DNA of 12,099 nt from Bacillota bacterium (GCA_017861355.1 JAGFXQ010000077.1:1-12099), one strand, 5' to 3'. Positions 1-6,835 are shown, counted from the stretch's first letter. The notes: a model not told the origin generated them from the sequence alone. A program made the numbers and translations.

Positions 1-2159
1 CTCCGATCAAATTCAAAGGGGTAAATCGACATGACAGTGACCCGGTTACCGGATATACCATCCGCCGGGAGCAAGTAATTACCGATTTGTCTCTGATGAA
101 GCAGCATAATATCAATGCAATCCGTACCAGTCATTATCCGGATGCTCCTTGGTTCCCGTCCCTTTGCGACGAATATGGTTTCTATCTGATTGCTGAGGCG
201 GATCTGGAGACGCATGGTGCAACGAATTTCTATTCCGGCTCATATGAATGTACCTATGGAGATATTGTGCAAAATCCTATTTCGGATGCGATCGTTCTTG
301 ACCGGCAACAACGCAATGTTCACCGGGATAAGAATCATCCAAGCATCCTGATCTGGTCCCTAGGAAATGAAAGTGGCTGGGGCGCGAGCCTTGAGAAGGC
401 CGGCAGATGGATTAAGGGATATGATTCTACGAGATTACTTCACTATGAGGGTAGTGTTCATCCTACAGGTGAGTATCAAGCAGATCTATCTATGTTAGAT
501 GTATATAGCAGAATGTATGACTCGGTTGCAGGCATTGATCAATATTTTAGCGATTCCAAGAATGTCAAGCCTTATGTTCTCTGCGAGTACTGCCACGCCA
601 TGGGTAATGGTCCTGGCGACCTTGAAGACTATATGGCGAAAATATACGGTTATGAAGGGATGGTTGGTGGTTTTATCTGGGAATGGTGTGATCATGCCAT
701 CGACCTCGGAGAAGCACCGGATGGCAGAAGAAAATACGCTTACGGCGGTGATTCCGGTGAATATCCTCACGATGGTAACTTCTGTGTGGATGGACTCGTC
801 TATCCGGATCGAAGAGTAAGTACCGGTCTTATTGAATATAAGAATGTGCTACGCCCGGTACGTGCTGTGGTAATCGATGCAGTCAGAGGTATTCTTCGTC
901 TGGAGAACAAGCTGGACTTCACTAATACAAAGGATTTTCTCTCCTTGACTTATCAGTTGGAGTGCAACGGTCTTCCGATTGGTGAAGGCTTCCTTAAGGA
1001 GCTGGATATCCCGCCTCACCAGTCAAGAGAGCTTCAGTTACATTATACGATTCCGGAGCAGGGTATTACGCTCCTTAAAATCAATTACATTCAGAAAGCA
1101 GAGCTTCCCTTTACGAAGCCCGGTCATGAATTAGGCTTTGACCAGTTCCTGATTCAGGATGCCGCATTACTACTTGATGATCATTCTATGATTATGAATA
1201 CAGCAGCTTCCAATAATTCTATCACCACCGCTGATAGTATACGCATCGGGACAGAGCGATCCCAGTCTGACATAATCCGTGTAGGAATTGAGCCCCTCCA
1301 AGATCTTCTCCTCGAGGAGGAAGAACACCGATATACTATTCGCGGAGCCGGCTTTGTCTATACCTTGAATCGGCTGACCGGACTTTTTGATGAGCTTCAT
1401 AAGAATGGACAGAAGCTTCTGGAACAGCCAATGGAATTCAACCTCTGGAGAGCTCCTACGGATAATGACCGCAATGTAAAGAATGAATGGGAGAAAGCAG
1501 GATATGATCGTACGATGGTTCGAGTATATAAGACGGACATTATAAAAGCCGCTTCCGAGGAGATTATTGTTCAGGTAACACTTGCTATCAATGCAATTCA
1601 AATAGAGCATATGATGGATGTGGAGGCTCTCTGGACCATCTCAAAAGAAGGAAAGCTCTCTCTGAAGGTGAATGCCCTTCGTAATACAAAGATGCCATAT
1701 CTTCCTCGCTTCGGTCTCCGTCTCCACCTGCCAAAAGCCTATGATCAGGTGCAATACTTTGGATATGGACCTTATGAAAGCTACAGCGACAAACATCGGG
1801 CTTCATATCTTGGATTATTTGAGCAAGGTGTCTCTGAGATGTTCGAAGATTATATCTTCCCTCAGGAGAATTCATCTCACTGGGGCTGCAGATATCTTAG
1901 AGTAAATAATCCGAATGCTTCTACTAACCTGATTGTTACCGCAGAGCAGGAATTTTCTTTTAATGTCAGCGATTACACCCAGGAAGAGTTGACGCAAAAG
2001 CAGCATAACTACGAGTTGGAGAAATCCCCTTATACCGTTGTCTGCGTTGATTATAAGCAAAGTGGTATCGGTTCCAACAGCTGTGGTCCGGAATTGTTAT
2101 CGCAGTATCGATTGGAGGAAGAGAAACTTTATTTTACCTTCCATTTTCTCTTTCAATAA
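1..2159 (+). CDS. lacZ: Beta-galactosidase, GH2 family (5' partial)
   Basis: Hydrolyses terminal beta-D-galactosides such as lactose, probably in the cytosol. The reading frame is open from base 3 to the TAA at 2157-2159, giving 718 visible residues. The first visible residues already contain the LacZ motif GVNRHDSDP, so roughly 350 N-terminal residues lie left of the window. The TTG at 87 is internal, not a start. Landmarks seen in order: RTSHYP, EADLETHG, the acid/base Glu in WSLGNESGWG (codon 369-371), the nucleophile Glu in LCEYCHAMGNG (codon 585-587), GGFIWEWCDHAI, then the C-terminal LacZ small domain with NLWRAPTDND, YFGYGPYESY and a final GIGSNSCGPELLSQY block. These match the long E. 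coli-type GH2 beta-galactosidase; the family assignment is secure, the exact natural substrate is inferred. It is convergent with korB and ends just before a strong shared terminator. No promoter or neighbour sugar transporter is visible here. Confidence 0.95.
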   Translation, partial: PIKFKGVNRHDSDPVTGYTIRREQVITDLSLMKQHNINAIRTSHYPDAPWFPSLCDEYGFYLIAEADLETHGATNFYSGSYECTYGDIVQNPISDAIVLDRQQRNVHRDKNHPSILIWSLGNESGWGASLEKAGRWIKGYDSTRLLHYEGSVHPTGEYQADLSMLDVYSRMYDSVAGIDQYFSDSKNVKPYVLCEYCHAMGNGPGDLEDYMAKIYGYEGMVGGFIWEWCDHAIDLGEAPDGRRKYAYGGDSGEYPHDGNFCVDGLVYPDRRVSTGLIEYKNVLRPVRAVVIDAVRGILRLENKLDFTNTKDFLSLTYQLECNGLPIGEGFLKELDIPPHQSRELQLHYTIPEQGITLLKINYIQKAELPFTKPGHELGFDQFLIQDAALLLDDHSMIMNTAASNNSITTADSIRIGTERSQSDIIRVGIEPLQDLLLEEEEHRYTIRGAGFVYTLNRLTGLFDELHKNGQKLLEQPMEFNLWRAPTDNDRNVKNEWEKAGYDRTMVRVYKTDIIKAASEEIIVQVTLAINAIQIEHMMDVEALWTISKEGKLSLKVNALRNTKMPYLPRFGLRLHLPKAYDQVQYFGYGPYESYSDKHRASYLGLFEQGVSEMFEDYIFPQENSSHWGCRYLRVNNPNASTNLIVTAEQEFSFNVSDYTQEELTQKQHNYELEKSPYTVVCVDYKQSGIGSNSCGPELLSQYRLEEEKLYFTFHFLFQ

Positions 2160-2178
2160 GCTCCTTCCGTAACATTAC

Positions 2179-2219
2179 AAAACCGGCGAATAAATTAGTT
2201 TCATTTATTCGCCGGTTTT
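2179..2219. terminator. Bidirectional rho-independent terminator between lacZ and korB
   Basis: A perfect 17-bp inverted repeat pairs 2179-2195 with 2203-2219 around a 7-base loop (TAGTTTC). The arms begin AAAACCGG and end CCGGTTTT, so a U-run follows the stem on either strand. It starts 20 bases after the lacZ stop codon and ends 19 bases after the korB stop codon. This fits one element ending both convergent transcripts. Confidence 0.93.
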
Positions 2220-2238
2220 ATTATGATACACATTACTC

Positions 2239-3090
2239 TTATGCAAACTCATGAATCAGTCTATTCACTACTGCCGGATCGTAGGTACGTTCTAATAACG
2301 GTATCCCGGATTGAAGAACGACATTATTCTTATGGAAGGTAGGTCGATCTTCACGATATAATACACCGATCGGTATCTTCTCATCGAATTCCATAGCCTT
2401 CTCCATCGCAGCCAGCTTATTGCTCGGATCATACGTTTCATCCAGTTCATATACCCTTTGGTTATAATATGCAAAGGTATTGATTTTATTAAAGCTTACA
2501 CAGGGTTGAAGAATATCCACCATTGCATAGCCATCGAATTCAATAGCCTGCTTCATGATCGCAGTCAGATGTTCCTTGCGTCCACTGAAGGCTCTGCCTA
2601 CAAAGCCCGCTCCCGCTGCGATTGCCAGCATCATCGGATTAAGTGGTGTCGTCGTATTACCATTTACCTGTACTTCGGTGACAATCCCTTTGACGGAGGT
2701 CGGAGATGCCTGCCCCTTGGTCAGACCATAGATCTGATTGTCATGTACAAAATGCGTGATATTCACATTTCTTCGGATGTTATGCAGGAAGTGATTGCCA
2801 CCTTCGCCATAAGTGTCTCCGTCGCCGGAGTTAACAATCACCGTCAAACGATCATTTGCTATCTTAGCAGCCACTGCTGCAGGTAAAGCCCTACCATGCA
2901 GACCACAGAATTGATTTGCGCTAATATACTGAGGCAGCTTCGCCGCTTGCCCGATACCGGCCACCATCAACACTTCGTATGGATCTTTTCCCAACTCTTC
3001 CAGTGCAGTCTTCAGACTATCCAGGATATTAAAGTTCCCACAACCGGGACACCAGGCTGTCTCACGGGTTTCAAATTTCTTCTCGCTCAT
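2239..3090 (-). CDS. korB: 2-oxoacid:ferredoxin oxidoreductase, beta (TPP-binding) subunit
   Basis: Thiamine-diphosphate subunit of a KorAB-type enzyme that oxidatively decarboxylates a 2-oxoacid to its acyl-CoA and reduces ferredoxin. Seen (numbering from the second Met): CPGCGNF at the N-terminus (C14, C17), HGRALP at 65-70, the TPP/Mg motif GDGD (89-92) followed by DNQIYGLTKGQASPTS (N118), and QPCVSFN with C197. In most family members a third cluster cysteine lies in a GIGCSGK-like motif; here it reads GIGQAAK, with Gln at 48. Two ATGs are adjacent (3093 and 3090). GGAGG at 3102-3098 lies 4 bases from the first and 7 from the second, so I prefer 3090, giving 283 residues. The korA stop TGA overlaps either ATG, indicating translational coupling. 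2-oxoglutarate is the default substrate guess, but branched-chain or aryl 2-oxoacids cannot be excluded. Confidence 0.9.
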   Translation of the reverse strand: MSEKKFETRETAWCPGCGNFNILDSLKTALEELGKDPYEVLMVAGIGQAAKLPQYISANQFCGLHGRALPAAVAAKIANDRLTVIVNSGDGDTYGEGGNHFLHNIRRNVNITHFVHDNQIYGLTKGQASPTSVKGIVTEVQVNGNTTTPLNPMMLAIAAGAGFVGRAFSGRKEHLTAIMKQAIEFDGYAMVDILQPCVSFNKINTFAYYNQRVYELDETYDPSNKLAAMEKAMEFDEKIPIGVLYREDRPTFHKNNVVLQSGIPLLERTYDPAVVNRLIHEFA

Positions 3091-4760
3091 CATACTACCT
3101 CCCTTCGGATGCGATCTGCGATCTCTTCGCCACTGATCTGTCTTCCATCATATTTTAAGATGCTTTCCCAACAGCGAATTCCGGTCTGTTCTCTGATCAG
3201 ATCCGCCAACTGTCCGGTAGCATTCTGCTCGACATTCACAATCCTTTTTGCTATTGATGCCTTTTCCTTCAATAGTCTCTGAGGCAATGGATAAATGTCT
3301 CCAAAAAGTAAAGCTCCGAATTTCTCACTGCCCTCCTGATTAAGCAACGATACCGCTTCAATAATCGGCCCATAGGTGGAACCCCAACCTACGATTAAGG
3401 TATCACAATCCTCGGCTCCGACATATTCCGGTTCCTGCAACTCAAGCTTCAGACTCTCCAGCTTACTCATTCGCTTATCCATCATCCGGGTTCGAACCTC
3501 TGCATCCTCAGTGATCCGACCGAACTCATCGTGCTCATCACTATCTGCGGTAACAAAGTTCTTCGTCTTACCCGGTATCAAGCGTGGTGAGATACCATTT
3601 TCGGTATATCGAAAACGCAGGTATTCTCCCTCTGCAACATCCTCCACATCCAAGGGTCTCATCACCTTAATTTTGGACAAATCATAAGGTTCCACACTGG
3701 CTGTTGAGTCACCCAGATATTGATCACTCAAAATAATTACCGGTATCTGGTACCGTTCTGCAATATCCAAGGCTCTTGCCGTCTGATAGAAGGCATCCGT
3801 ATGATTGCGGAGTGCGATTACCATTCGGGGAAATTCACCTTGGGAAGCAGAAATAACAAATTTCAAATCGCTTTGCTCTGTTCTGGTTGGAAGACCGGTT
3901 ACCGGCCCTGGTCTCTGTACATCCACTACTACCAATGGAATCTCAGCCATTCCGGATAGTCCCAGAGCTTCAACCTTCAAACAGAAGCCTCCGCCGGAAG
4001 TACCGGTCATGGCAGGTGCTCCTGCAAAGGACGCTCCGATTGCCATATTGATTGCAGCGATTTCATCCTCTGCCTGCTCTACGACGATCCCTGCTGCATC
4101 ACCCTTCGAGGCCAGATACTCCAGGATTGTAGTAGAAGGTGACATTGGATAAGCACTATAGAAGCGCAACCCGGCAGCAATCGCTCCAAGTGCCAACGCC
4201 TGATTCCCGGATAAGATGATCTTATCCTTATCCTTACTGCCAAAGGGTACGATACGGCTCTCTACCAGTTCCTGGCCACGATTCAAAGCCAACATATTGG
4301 ACTCCACGAATTGTTCCTTTATAAACTGCCTCAGTACTTTATCTGCATGACTGAGATCCTCTCCAAACAGCTTCAACAGAGCACCCATCGCTATCATTCC
4401 TGCGAAGCGCGGATTGCCCAACTCTTTACTAAGAGCAACCATATTAATCGCTATCTTGCGATTGTCTTCCACCGTATAGGTACTGTCGCAGAGAAGGAAG
4501 CCATCCGGCTTCAGCTCGGGCAGATGCAGTTGGACTGTCTCTTCGTTGAAGGCAACAATTCCATCCAGCTTTAAGCTATGGGAATAAACATTATCCTTGC
4601 TAATTCGTAGAAGCGTAAAATTATGCCCTCCTCTTACTCTGGACATAAAGTCTCTTACTGCAAATACATGATATCCTGAATTCGTAAAAAATTTTTGTAA
4701 AATCGCAGCCGTAGTCTCAATTCCTTGACCGGCCGCTCCACCGATTAATATATTGTACAA
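3090..4760 (-). CDS. korA: 2-oxoacid:ferredoxin oxidoreductase, fused gamma-alpha subunit
   Basis: Partner of the downstream beta subunit in the ferredoxin-reducing 2-oxoacid oxidoreductase. The 556-residue protein has the KorA fusion architecture: an N-terminal gamma domain (about 1-180, with GGAAGQGIE at 7-15 and RVRGGHNF at 41-48), then the pyrimidine-binding alpha domain from about 185, with YPMSPST (204-210), EQAEDEIAAI (228-237), TSGGGF (254-259) and GPVTGLPTRTEQSDL (285-299), and a C-terminal domain with VGWGSTYGP. No ferredoxin-like CxxCxxC domain is present, as expected for two-subunit KorAB. The start is a TTG at 4760, supported by AAAGGAGG at 4775-4768 with 7-base spacing; the next ATG codons lie well inside the gamma domain. 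It is first in a two-gene operon, overlapping korB at the stop codon. The promoter upstream carries a perfect Fur box, so iron-dependent repression is likely. Substrate not determinable from sequence alone. Confidence 0.92.
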   Translation of the reverse strand: MYNILIGGAAGQGIETTAAILQKFFTNSGYHVFAVRDFMSRVRGGHNFTLLRISKDNVYSHSLKLDGIVAFNEETVQLHLPELKPDGFLLCDSTYTVEDNRKIAINMVALSKELGNPRFAGMIAMGALLKLFGEDLSHADKVLRQFIKEQFVESNMLALNRGQELVESRIVPFGSKDKDKIILSGNQALALGAIAAGLRFYSAYPMSPSTTILEYLASKGDAAGIVVEQAEDEIAAINMAIGASFAGAPAMTGTSGGGFCLKVEALGLSGMAEIPLVVVDVQRPGPVTGLPTRTEQSDLKFVISASQGEFPRMVIALRNHTDAFYQTARALDIAERYQIPVIILSDQYLGDSTASVEPYDLSKIKVMRPLDVEDVAEGEYLRFRYTENGISPRLIPGKTKNFVTADSDEHDEFGRITEDAEVRTRMMDKRMSKLESLKLELQEPEYVGAEDCDTLIVGWGSTYGPIIEAVSLLNQEGSEKFGALLFGDIYPLPQRLLKEKASIAKRIVNVEQNATGQLADLIREQTGIRCWESILKYDGRQISGEEIADRIRREVV

Positions 4761-4807
4761 GAGTATTCCTCCTTTATAAATGAATGGTTAATGATAATAT
4801 TTTCTAT

Positions 4808-4822
4808 TGATAATGATTATCA
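4808..4822. promoter_or_regulatory. Fur box (perfect 7-1-7 inverted repeat) over the korA start site
   Basis: TGATAATGATTATCA is an exact match to the Bacillus Fur 7-1-7 consensus TGATAATnATTATCA. It lies immediately downstream of the korA -10 box and covers the predicted transcription start, the usual place for repressor binding. A second, degenerate half site (TGATAAT, 4792-4798) lies 16 bases further into the leader. The TGATAAT arms distinguish it from PerR (TTATAAT) and Zur (TCGTAAT) boxes. The regulator gene is not in this window. Confidence 0.8.
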
Positions 4823-4827
4823 TAAAT

Positions 4828-4856
4828 ATTATACAATTAAATTTTATAAAATTCAA
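4828..4856 (-). promoter_or_regulatory. Sigma-A promoter of korAB
   Basis: On the minus strand a TTGAAT -35 box (4856-4851) and a perfect TATAAT -10 box (4833-4828) are separated by exactly 17 bases of AT-rich spacer. The predicted transcription start is near 4821, leaving a leader of about 60 bases before the korA TTG codon. It is the only well-spaced promoter I see for korAB. Confidence 0.8.
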
Positions 4857-4903
4857 TAGCATAATTCACATTTTTTTGTATTTAAACTCCAGACTGAGGC
4901 TTT

Positions 4904-4912
4904 TGGTATAAT
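4904..4912 (+). promoter_or_regulatory. Extended -10 promoter of the SIMPL-domain gene
   Basis: TGGTATAAT fits the extended -10 consensus (TG-N-TATAAT, hexamer at 4907-4912). No good -35 lies at 16-18 bases, which extended -10 promoters can tolerate. The predicted start near 4919 gives a leader of about 47 bases before the ATG at 4966. It is divergent from the korA promoter, about 75 bases apart. Confidence 0.65.
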
Positions 4913-4965
4913 TCTTGATCTGTTTTTCATATATTGCAATGAACTATTCTTATGAGGTAATGATT

Positions 4966-5604
4966 ATGGATCATTCTTCTATGCATCATACCACCGAACC
5001 GAATGTCATGCTATTGAACGGAAATGGGCAGGTAAGTGCCGTTCCCGATGTGGCTGTGCTTCGATTAGGGGTTCAGACTGAGGGTGAGAATCTTCAGGAG
5101 ATACAAGCGAATAATGCCGAACTGAGCCAAGCGGTAATTCAGGCTATGCGCCAACTTGGAATAGAGGATATCAAGACCTTTCAATATGATATTAATAAGG
5201 TTTTCGAGTTTACTGATGGAAAGCAAACAGATAAGGGATATTCGGTACGGAATGTATTAGAGTTTCGTATTAAGGATCTAAGCCTCGTCGGTACTGCAAT
5301 CGACACCGCTGTCTATTATGGGGCTAATATCGTGGAAGCGATCCAGTTCGCAGTATCCGATACCAGTCGTTATTACCTGCAGGCTTTGAATCTTGCTTTG
5401 GCGGATGCGTTCGAAAAAGCAAACTCTATAGCAGACAGCATCGGCCTTTCCTTGCAGCCCTACCCAAGGCGAATCACAGAGAATAGTACCCCTGCAGTGC
5501 CTTTCCGGACAGTCAACATGCGGGAGGGAGCCTTAGCTTCTACCCCGATTGAGGCAGGGACTAACCGGATTGAGGCTTCCGTAACCGTTGAATTTATCTA
5601 TTAG
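4966..5604 (+). CDS. SIMPL-domain (DUF541) protein, apparently cytosolic
   Basis: Member of the SIMPL/DUF541 family, whose biochemical role is not well defined; family members have been linked to signalling-complex association or oxidative stress in different organisms. Seen: the typical opening NGNGQVSAVPDVAVLRLGVQTEG, a helix rich in polar residues (LQEIQANNAELSQAVIQAMRQLGI), the KTFQYDINKVFEF strand, YSVRNVLEFRIKDL, ADAFEKANSIADSIGLSL, and a terminal IEASVTVEFIY strand; these define one complete domain of about 200 residues. I start it at ATG 4966 (212 residues) because GAGG at 4954-4957 is 8 bases upstream; an in-frame ATG at 4960 is too close to that site, and a TTG at 4915 lies upstream of the predicted transcription start. 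No signal peptide or membrane segment precedes the domain, whereas many relatives are exported. Single-gene transcript, divergent from korAB. Confidence 0.82.
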   Translation: MDHSSMHHTTEPNVMLLNGNGQVSAVPDVAVLRLGVQTEGENLQEIQANNAELSQAVIQAMRQLGIEDIKTFQYDINKVFEFTDGKQTDKGYSVRNVLEFRIKDLSLVGTAIDTAVYYGANIVEAIQFAVSDTSRYYLQALNLALADAFEKANSIADSIGLSLQPYPRRITENSTPAVPFRTVNMREGALASTPIEAGTNRIEASVTVEFIY

Positions 5605-5609
5605 AATTG

Positions 5610-5670
5610 AAAAGGGCCTCCCTACTACTGCAGACATAGAATAGTCTTGGCAGCAAAGGAACGCCCTTTT
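5610..5670. terminator. Bidirectional terminator, two nested stems
   Basis: AAAAGGGC (5610-5617) pairs perfectly with GCCCTTTT (5663-5670). The 45-base interior folds again: CTGC-AGAC pairs with GTCT-(TG)-GCAG, with a two-base bulge. The outer arms supply a T-run on both strands, so it can end both the SIMPL gene and the convergent carboxymuconolactone-decarboxylase-family gene. The interrupted stem is longer and less regular than the lacZ/korB terminator. Confidence 0.65.
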
Positions 5671-5697
5671 ATTAAATAATATGTTTTTCATAATGAC

Positions 5698-6036
5698 TTA
5701 CTCTGACTCCATAACCTCTCTTAATACGAGCAATCCCCGCATCATTGTAGGGAACCCGGAGGTGGGACCTACCAGAAGTATGGCATGTTCAATCTCTTCT
5801 TTGGTACAGCCGCTCTTTAAGGCCTTTAAGATATGGGTTCGAAGGGAATATTCATTCTTACACTCTGTTGATAATGCTACTTTGATTAACCATCTCGTCT
5901 TCTCCTCCAGAGGTCCGCCTTTCTCATGGACCAACTTACCGTAATTTTGATAAGCCTCATATATCTCGCTGTGATTTTCAATCAAGTAGCTGAGGTTACC
6001 TTCAATTAGGGGATAATTTTTAATATTTTCATCCAT
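5698..6036 (-). CDS. Carboxymuconolactone decarboxylase (CMD) family protein without CxxC
   Basis: Small all-helical CMD/AhpD-superfamily protein of 112 residues, the usual size for a single CMD domain. Seen: EEKTRWLIKVALSTECKNEYSLRTHILKALKSGCTKEEIEHAILL, which matches the core CMD helices, followed by GFPTMMRGLLVL. The conserved His (H68) is present, but the position four residues before it, Cys in AhpD-type CxxC members, is Ser (S64), and the other cysteine position is Asn. C59 lies nine residues before the His. It is therefore probably not a thiol peroxidase partner of the AhpD kind. Start chosen at ATG 6036 because AGGCGGT (6049-6043) is 6 bases upstream; an upstream TTG at 6069 has no comparable site. 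It lies downstream of the CarD-family gene but is separated by a terminator-like hairpin. The biological substrate is unknown. Confidence 0.82.
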   Translation of the reverse strand: MDENIKNYPLIEGNLSYLIENHSEIYEAYQNYGKLVHEKGGPLEEKTRWLIKVALSTECKNEYSLRTHILKALKSGCTKEEIEHAILLVGPTSGFPTMMRGLLVLREVMESE

Positions 6037-6067
6037 TACAGCACCGCCTTTCATCACTATTCTAACC

Positions 6068-6103
6068 AAAAAAGGAGCAGATAAACATTGTTATCTGCTT
6101 CTT
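6068..6103 (-). terminator. Rho-independent terminator after the CarD-family gene
   Basis: Read on the minus strand, AGCAGATAA (6099-6091) pairs with TTATCTGCT (6084-6076) around a 6-base loop; the stem can extend outward with one mismatch and a CTT/AAG closing. It is followed by TTTTTT (6073-6068). It lies about 100 bases after the CarD-family stop codon and 32 bases upstream of the CMD-family start. Confidence 0.8.
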
Positions 6104-6109
6104 ATTATA
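6104..6109 (-). promoter_or_regulatory. Possible -10 box for the CMD-family gene
   Basis: A perfect TATAAT (6109-6104 on the minus strand) abuts the terminator stem. The hexamer 17 bases upstream, TGGAAG, matches TTGACA at only three positions, so support is weak. A start about 7 bases downstream would fall inside the first arm of the hairpin, so transcripts from here would not form the full terminator, whereas read-through from the CarD-family gene would. Confidence 0.35.
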
Positions 6110-6199
6110 AGCCCTTTGTGATCCTTCTTCCATAGGTAATAATACAAGGGAAGATACAATCCATGAGATAATGATCGACTGCTAATATACTATATCTTT

Positions 6200-6748
6200 T
6201 TATCCCAAATACCTCGATATTCCTGCAATATCTTCGGTAATAATCTCCTGTTCTTCGTTCTTTTTTAATACATATTCCTTTATCTCGTCCTCCGGAATTC
6301 CAAGGGCAATCGAAAGTTCATCATACAGACACATTTCAGCTATCTTAAGGTATTTCTCATCCGTTGCCGATACTGATTTTCCCTCAGCCTTACGTTCCTC
6401 TTTCCGAAGATGTAAGGTCTTGATAATCTTGACCCACTCTACGATATCGTTCGATCGCAAGGATTTCTTATAATATTCCTCACGTAATTTATCATTTGCA
6501 ATCCACAGAAAGTCGATGGAAGAAATTCGATTGACTAATCTAAGTGCTTCTTCCCTCGTCAGGATGTTACGCATAGCAACCTTCAGGTTATCAATCGGAG
6601 TATAGATTGTGTGACCTCCTGTACGCATAGGGTGTAATATATAATATTTGCAGTTCTTATCTATCCCTGTAATCGGAGGTGTAGCAATATCTGCTACCTT
6701 ACAGACACCGTATTCTCCATATATAATATTATCATTGATTTGAAACAT
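6200..6748 (-). CDS. CarD-family transcriptional regulator
   Basis: Predicted RNA-polymerase-binding regulator of the CarD/CdnL family, which contacts the beta subunit and modulates open-complex stability at promoters. Seen in 182 residues: an N-terminal RNAP-interaction domain (about 1-60) starting MFQINDNIIYGEYGVCKV, the characteristic family opening, with YYILHPMRTGGHTIYTPIDN continuing the beta fold, then an all-helical region (about 65-155) including EWVKIIKTLHLRKEERKAEGK and YLKIAEMCLYDELSIALGI, a typical CarD C-terminal helical layout. Start ATG 6748 is fixed by AAGGAGG 6 bases upstream. It has its own promoter and terminator, so it appears monocistronic. The target genes cannot be told from the sequence; Firmicutes often carry several paralogues, and this may be an auxiliary one. 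Confidence 0.9.
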   Translation of the reverse strand: MFQINDNIIYGEYGVCKVADIATPPITGIDKNCKYYILHPMRTGGHTIYTPIDNLKVAMRNILTREEALRLVNRISSIDFLWIANDKLREEYYKKSLRSNDIVEWVKIIKTLHLRKEERKAEGKSVSATDEKYLKIAEMCLYDELSIALGIPEDEIKEYVLKKNEEQEIITEDIAGISRYLG

Positions 6749-6806
6749 AAGTTTCCTCCTTATACCGATCCAGACAGGGTTTCACTATTTCTACCCTAAT
6801 AATACT

Positions 6807-6835
6807 ATCATAACAGACTTTCTACATATTTGTAA
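6807..6835 (-). promoter_or_regulatory. Sigma-A promoter of the CarD-family gene
   Basis: On the minus strand, TTACAA (6835-6830) and TATGAT (6812-6807) are separated by 17 bases. The -10 is preceded by TGT, giving an extended -10 (TG-T-TATGAT). Predicted start near 6800, leaving a leader of about 50 bases with a weak AGGGT/ACCCT hairpin (arms at 6777-6781 and 6794-6798). Confidence 0.7.

Noticed and set aside
1170..1610. 146-codon minus-strand open frame inside lacZ
   Set aside because: Antisense to conserved LacZ sequence, with no ribosome binding site or family motif.
87..2159. TTG at 87 as the beta-galactosidase start
   Set aside because: The frame is open upstream to the window edge and those codons encode the LacZ motif GVNRHDSDP, so the gene begins outside the window.
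2458..2886. 142-codon plus-strand open frame inside korB
   Set aside because: Antisense shadow of a gene with clear TPP and Cys motifs; no family resemblance.
4808..4822. PerR or Zur operator reading of the palindrome
   Set aside because: The arms are TGATAAT/ATTATCA, exactly Fur-type; PerR would need TTATAAT/ATTATAA and Zur TCGTAAT/ATTACGA.
4761..4965. Riboswitch in the korA or SIMPL leader
   Set aside because: Both leaders are short (about 60 and 47 bases) and AT-rich, without conserved riboswitch cores or a terminator/antiterminator pair.
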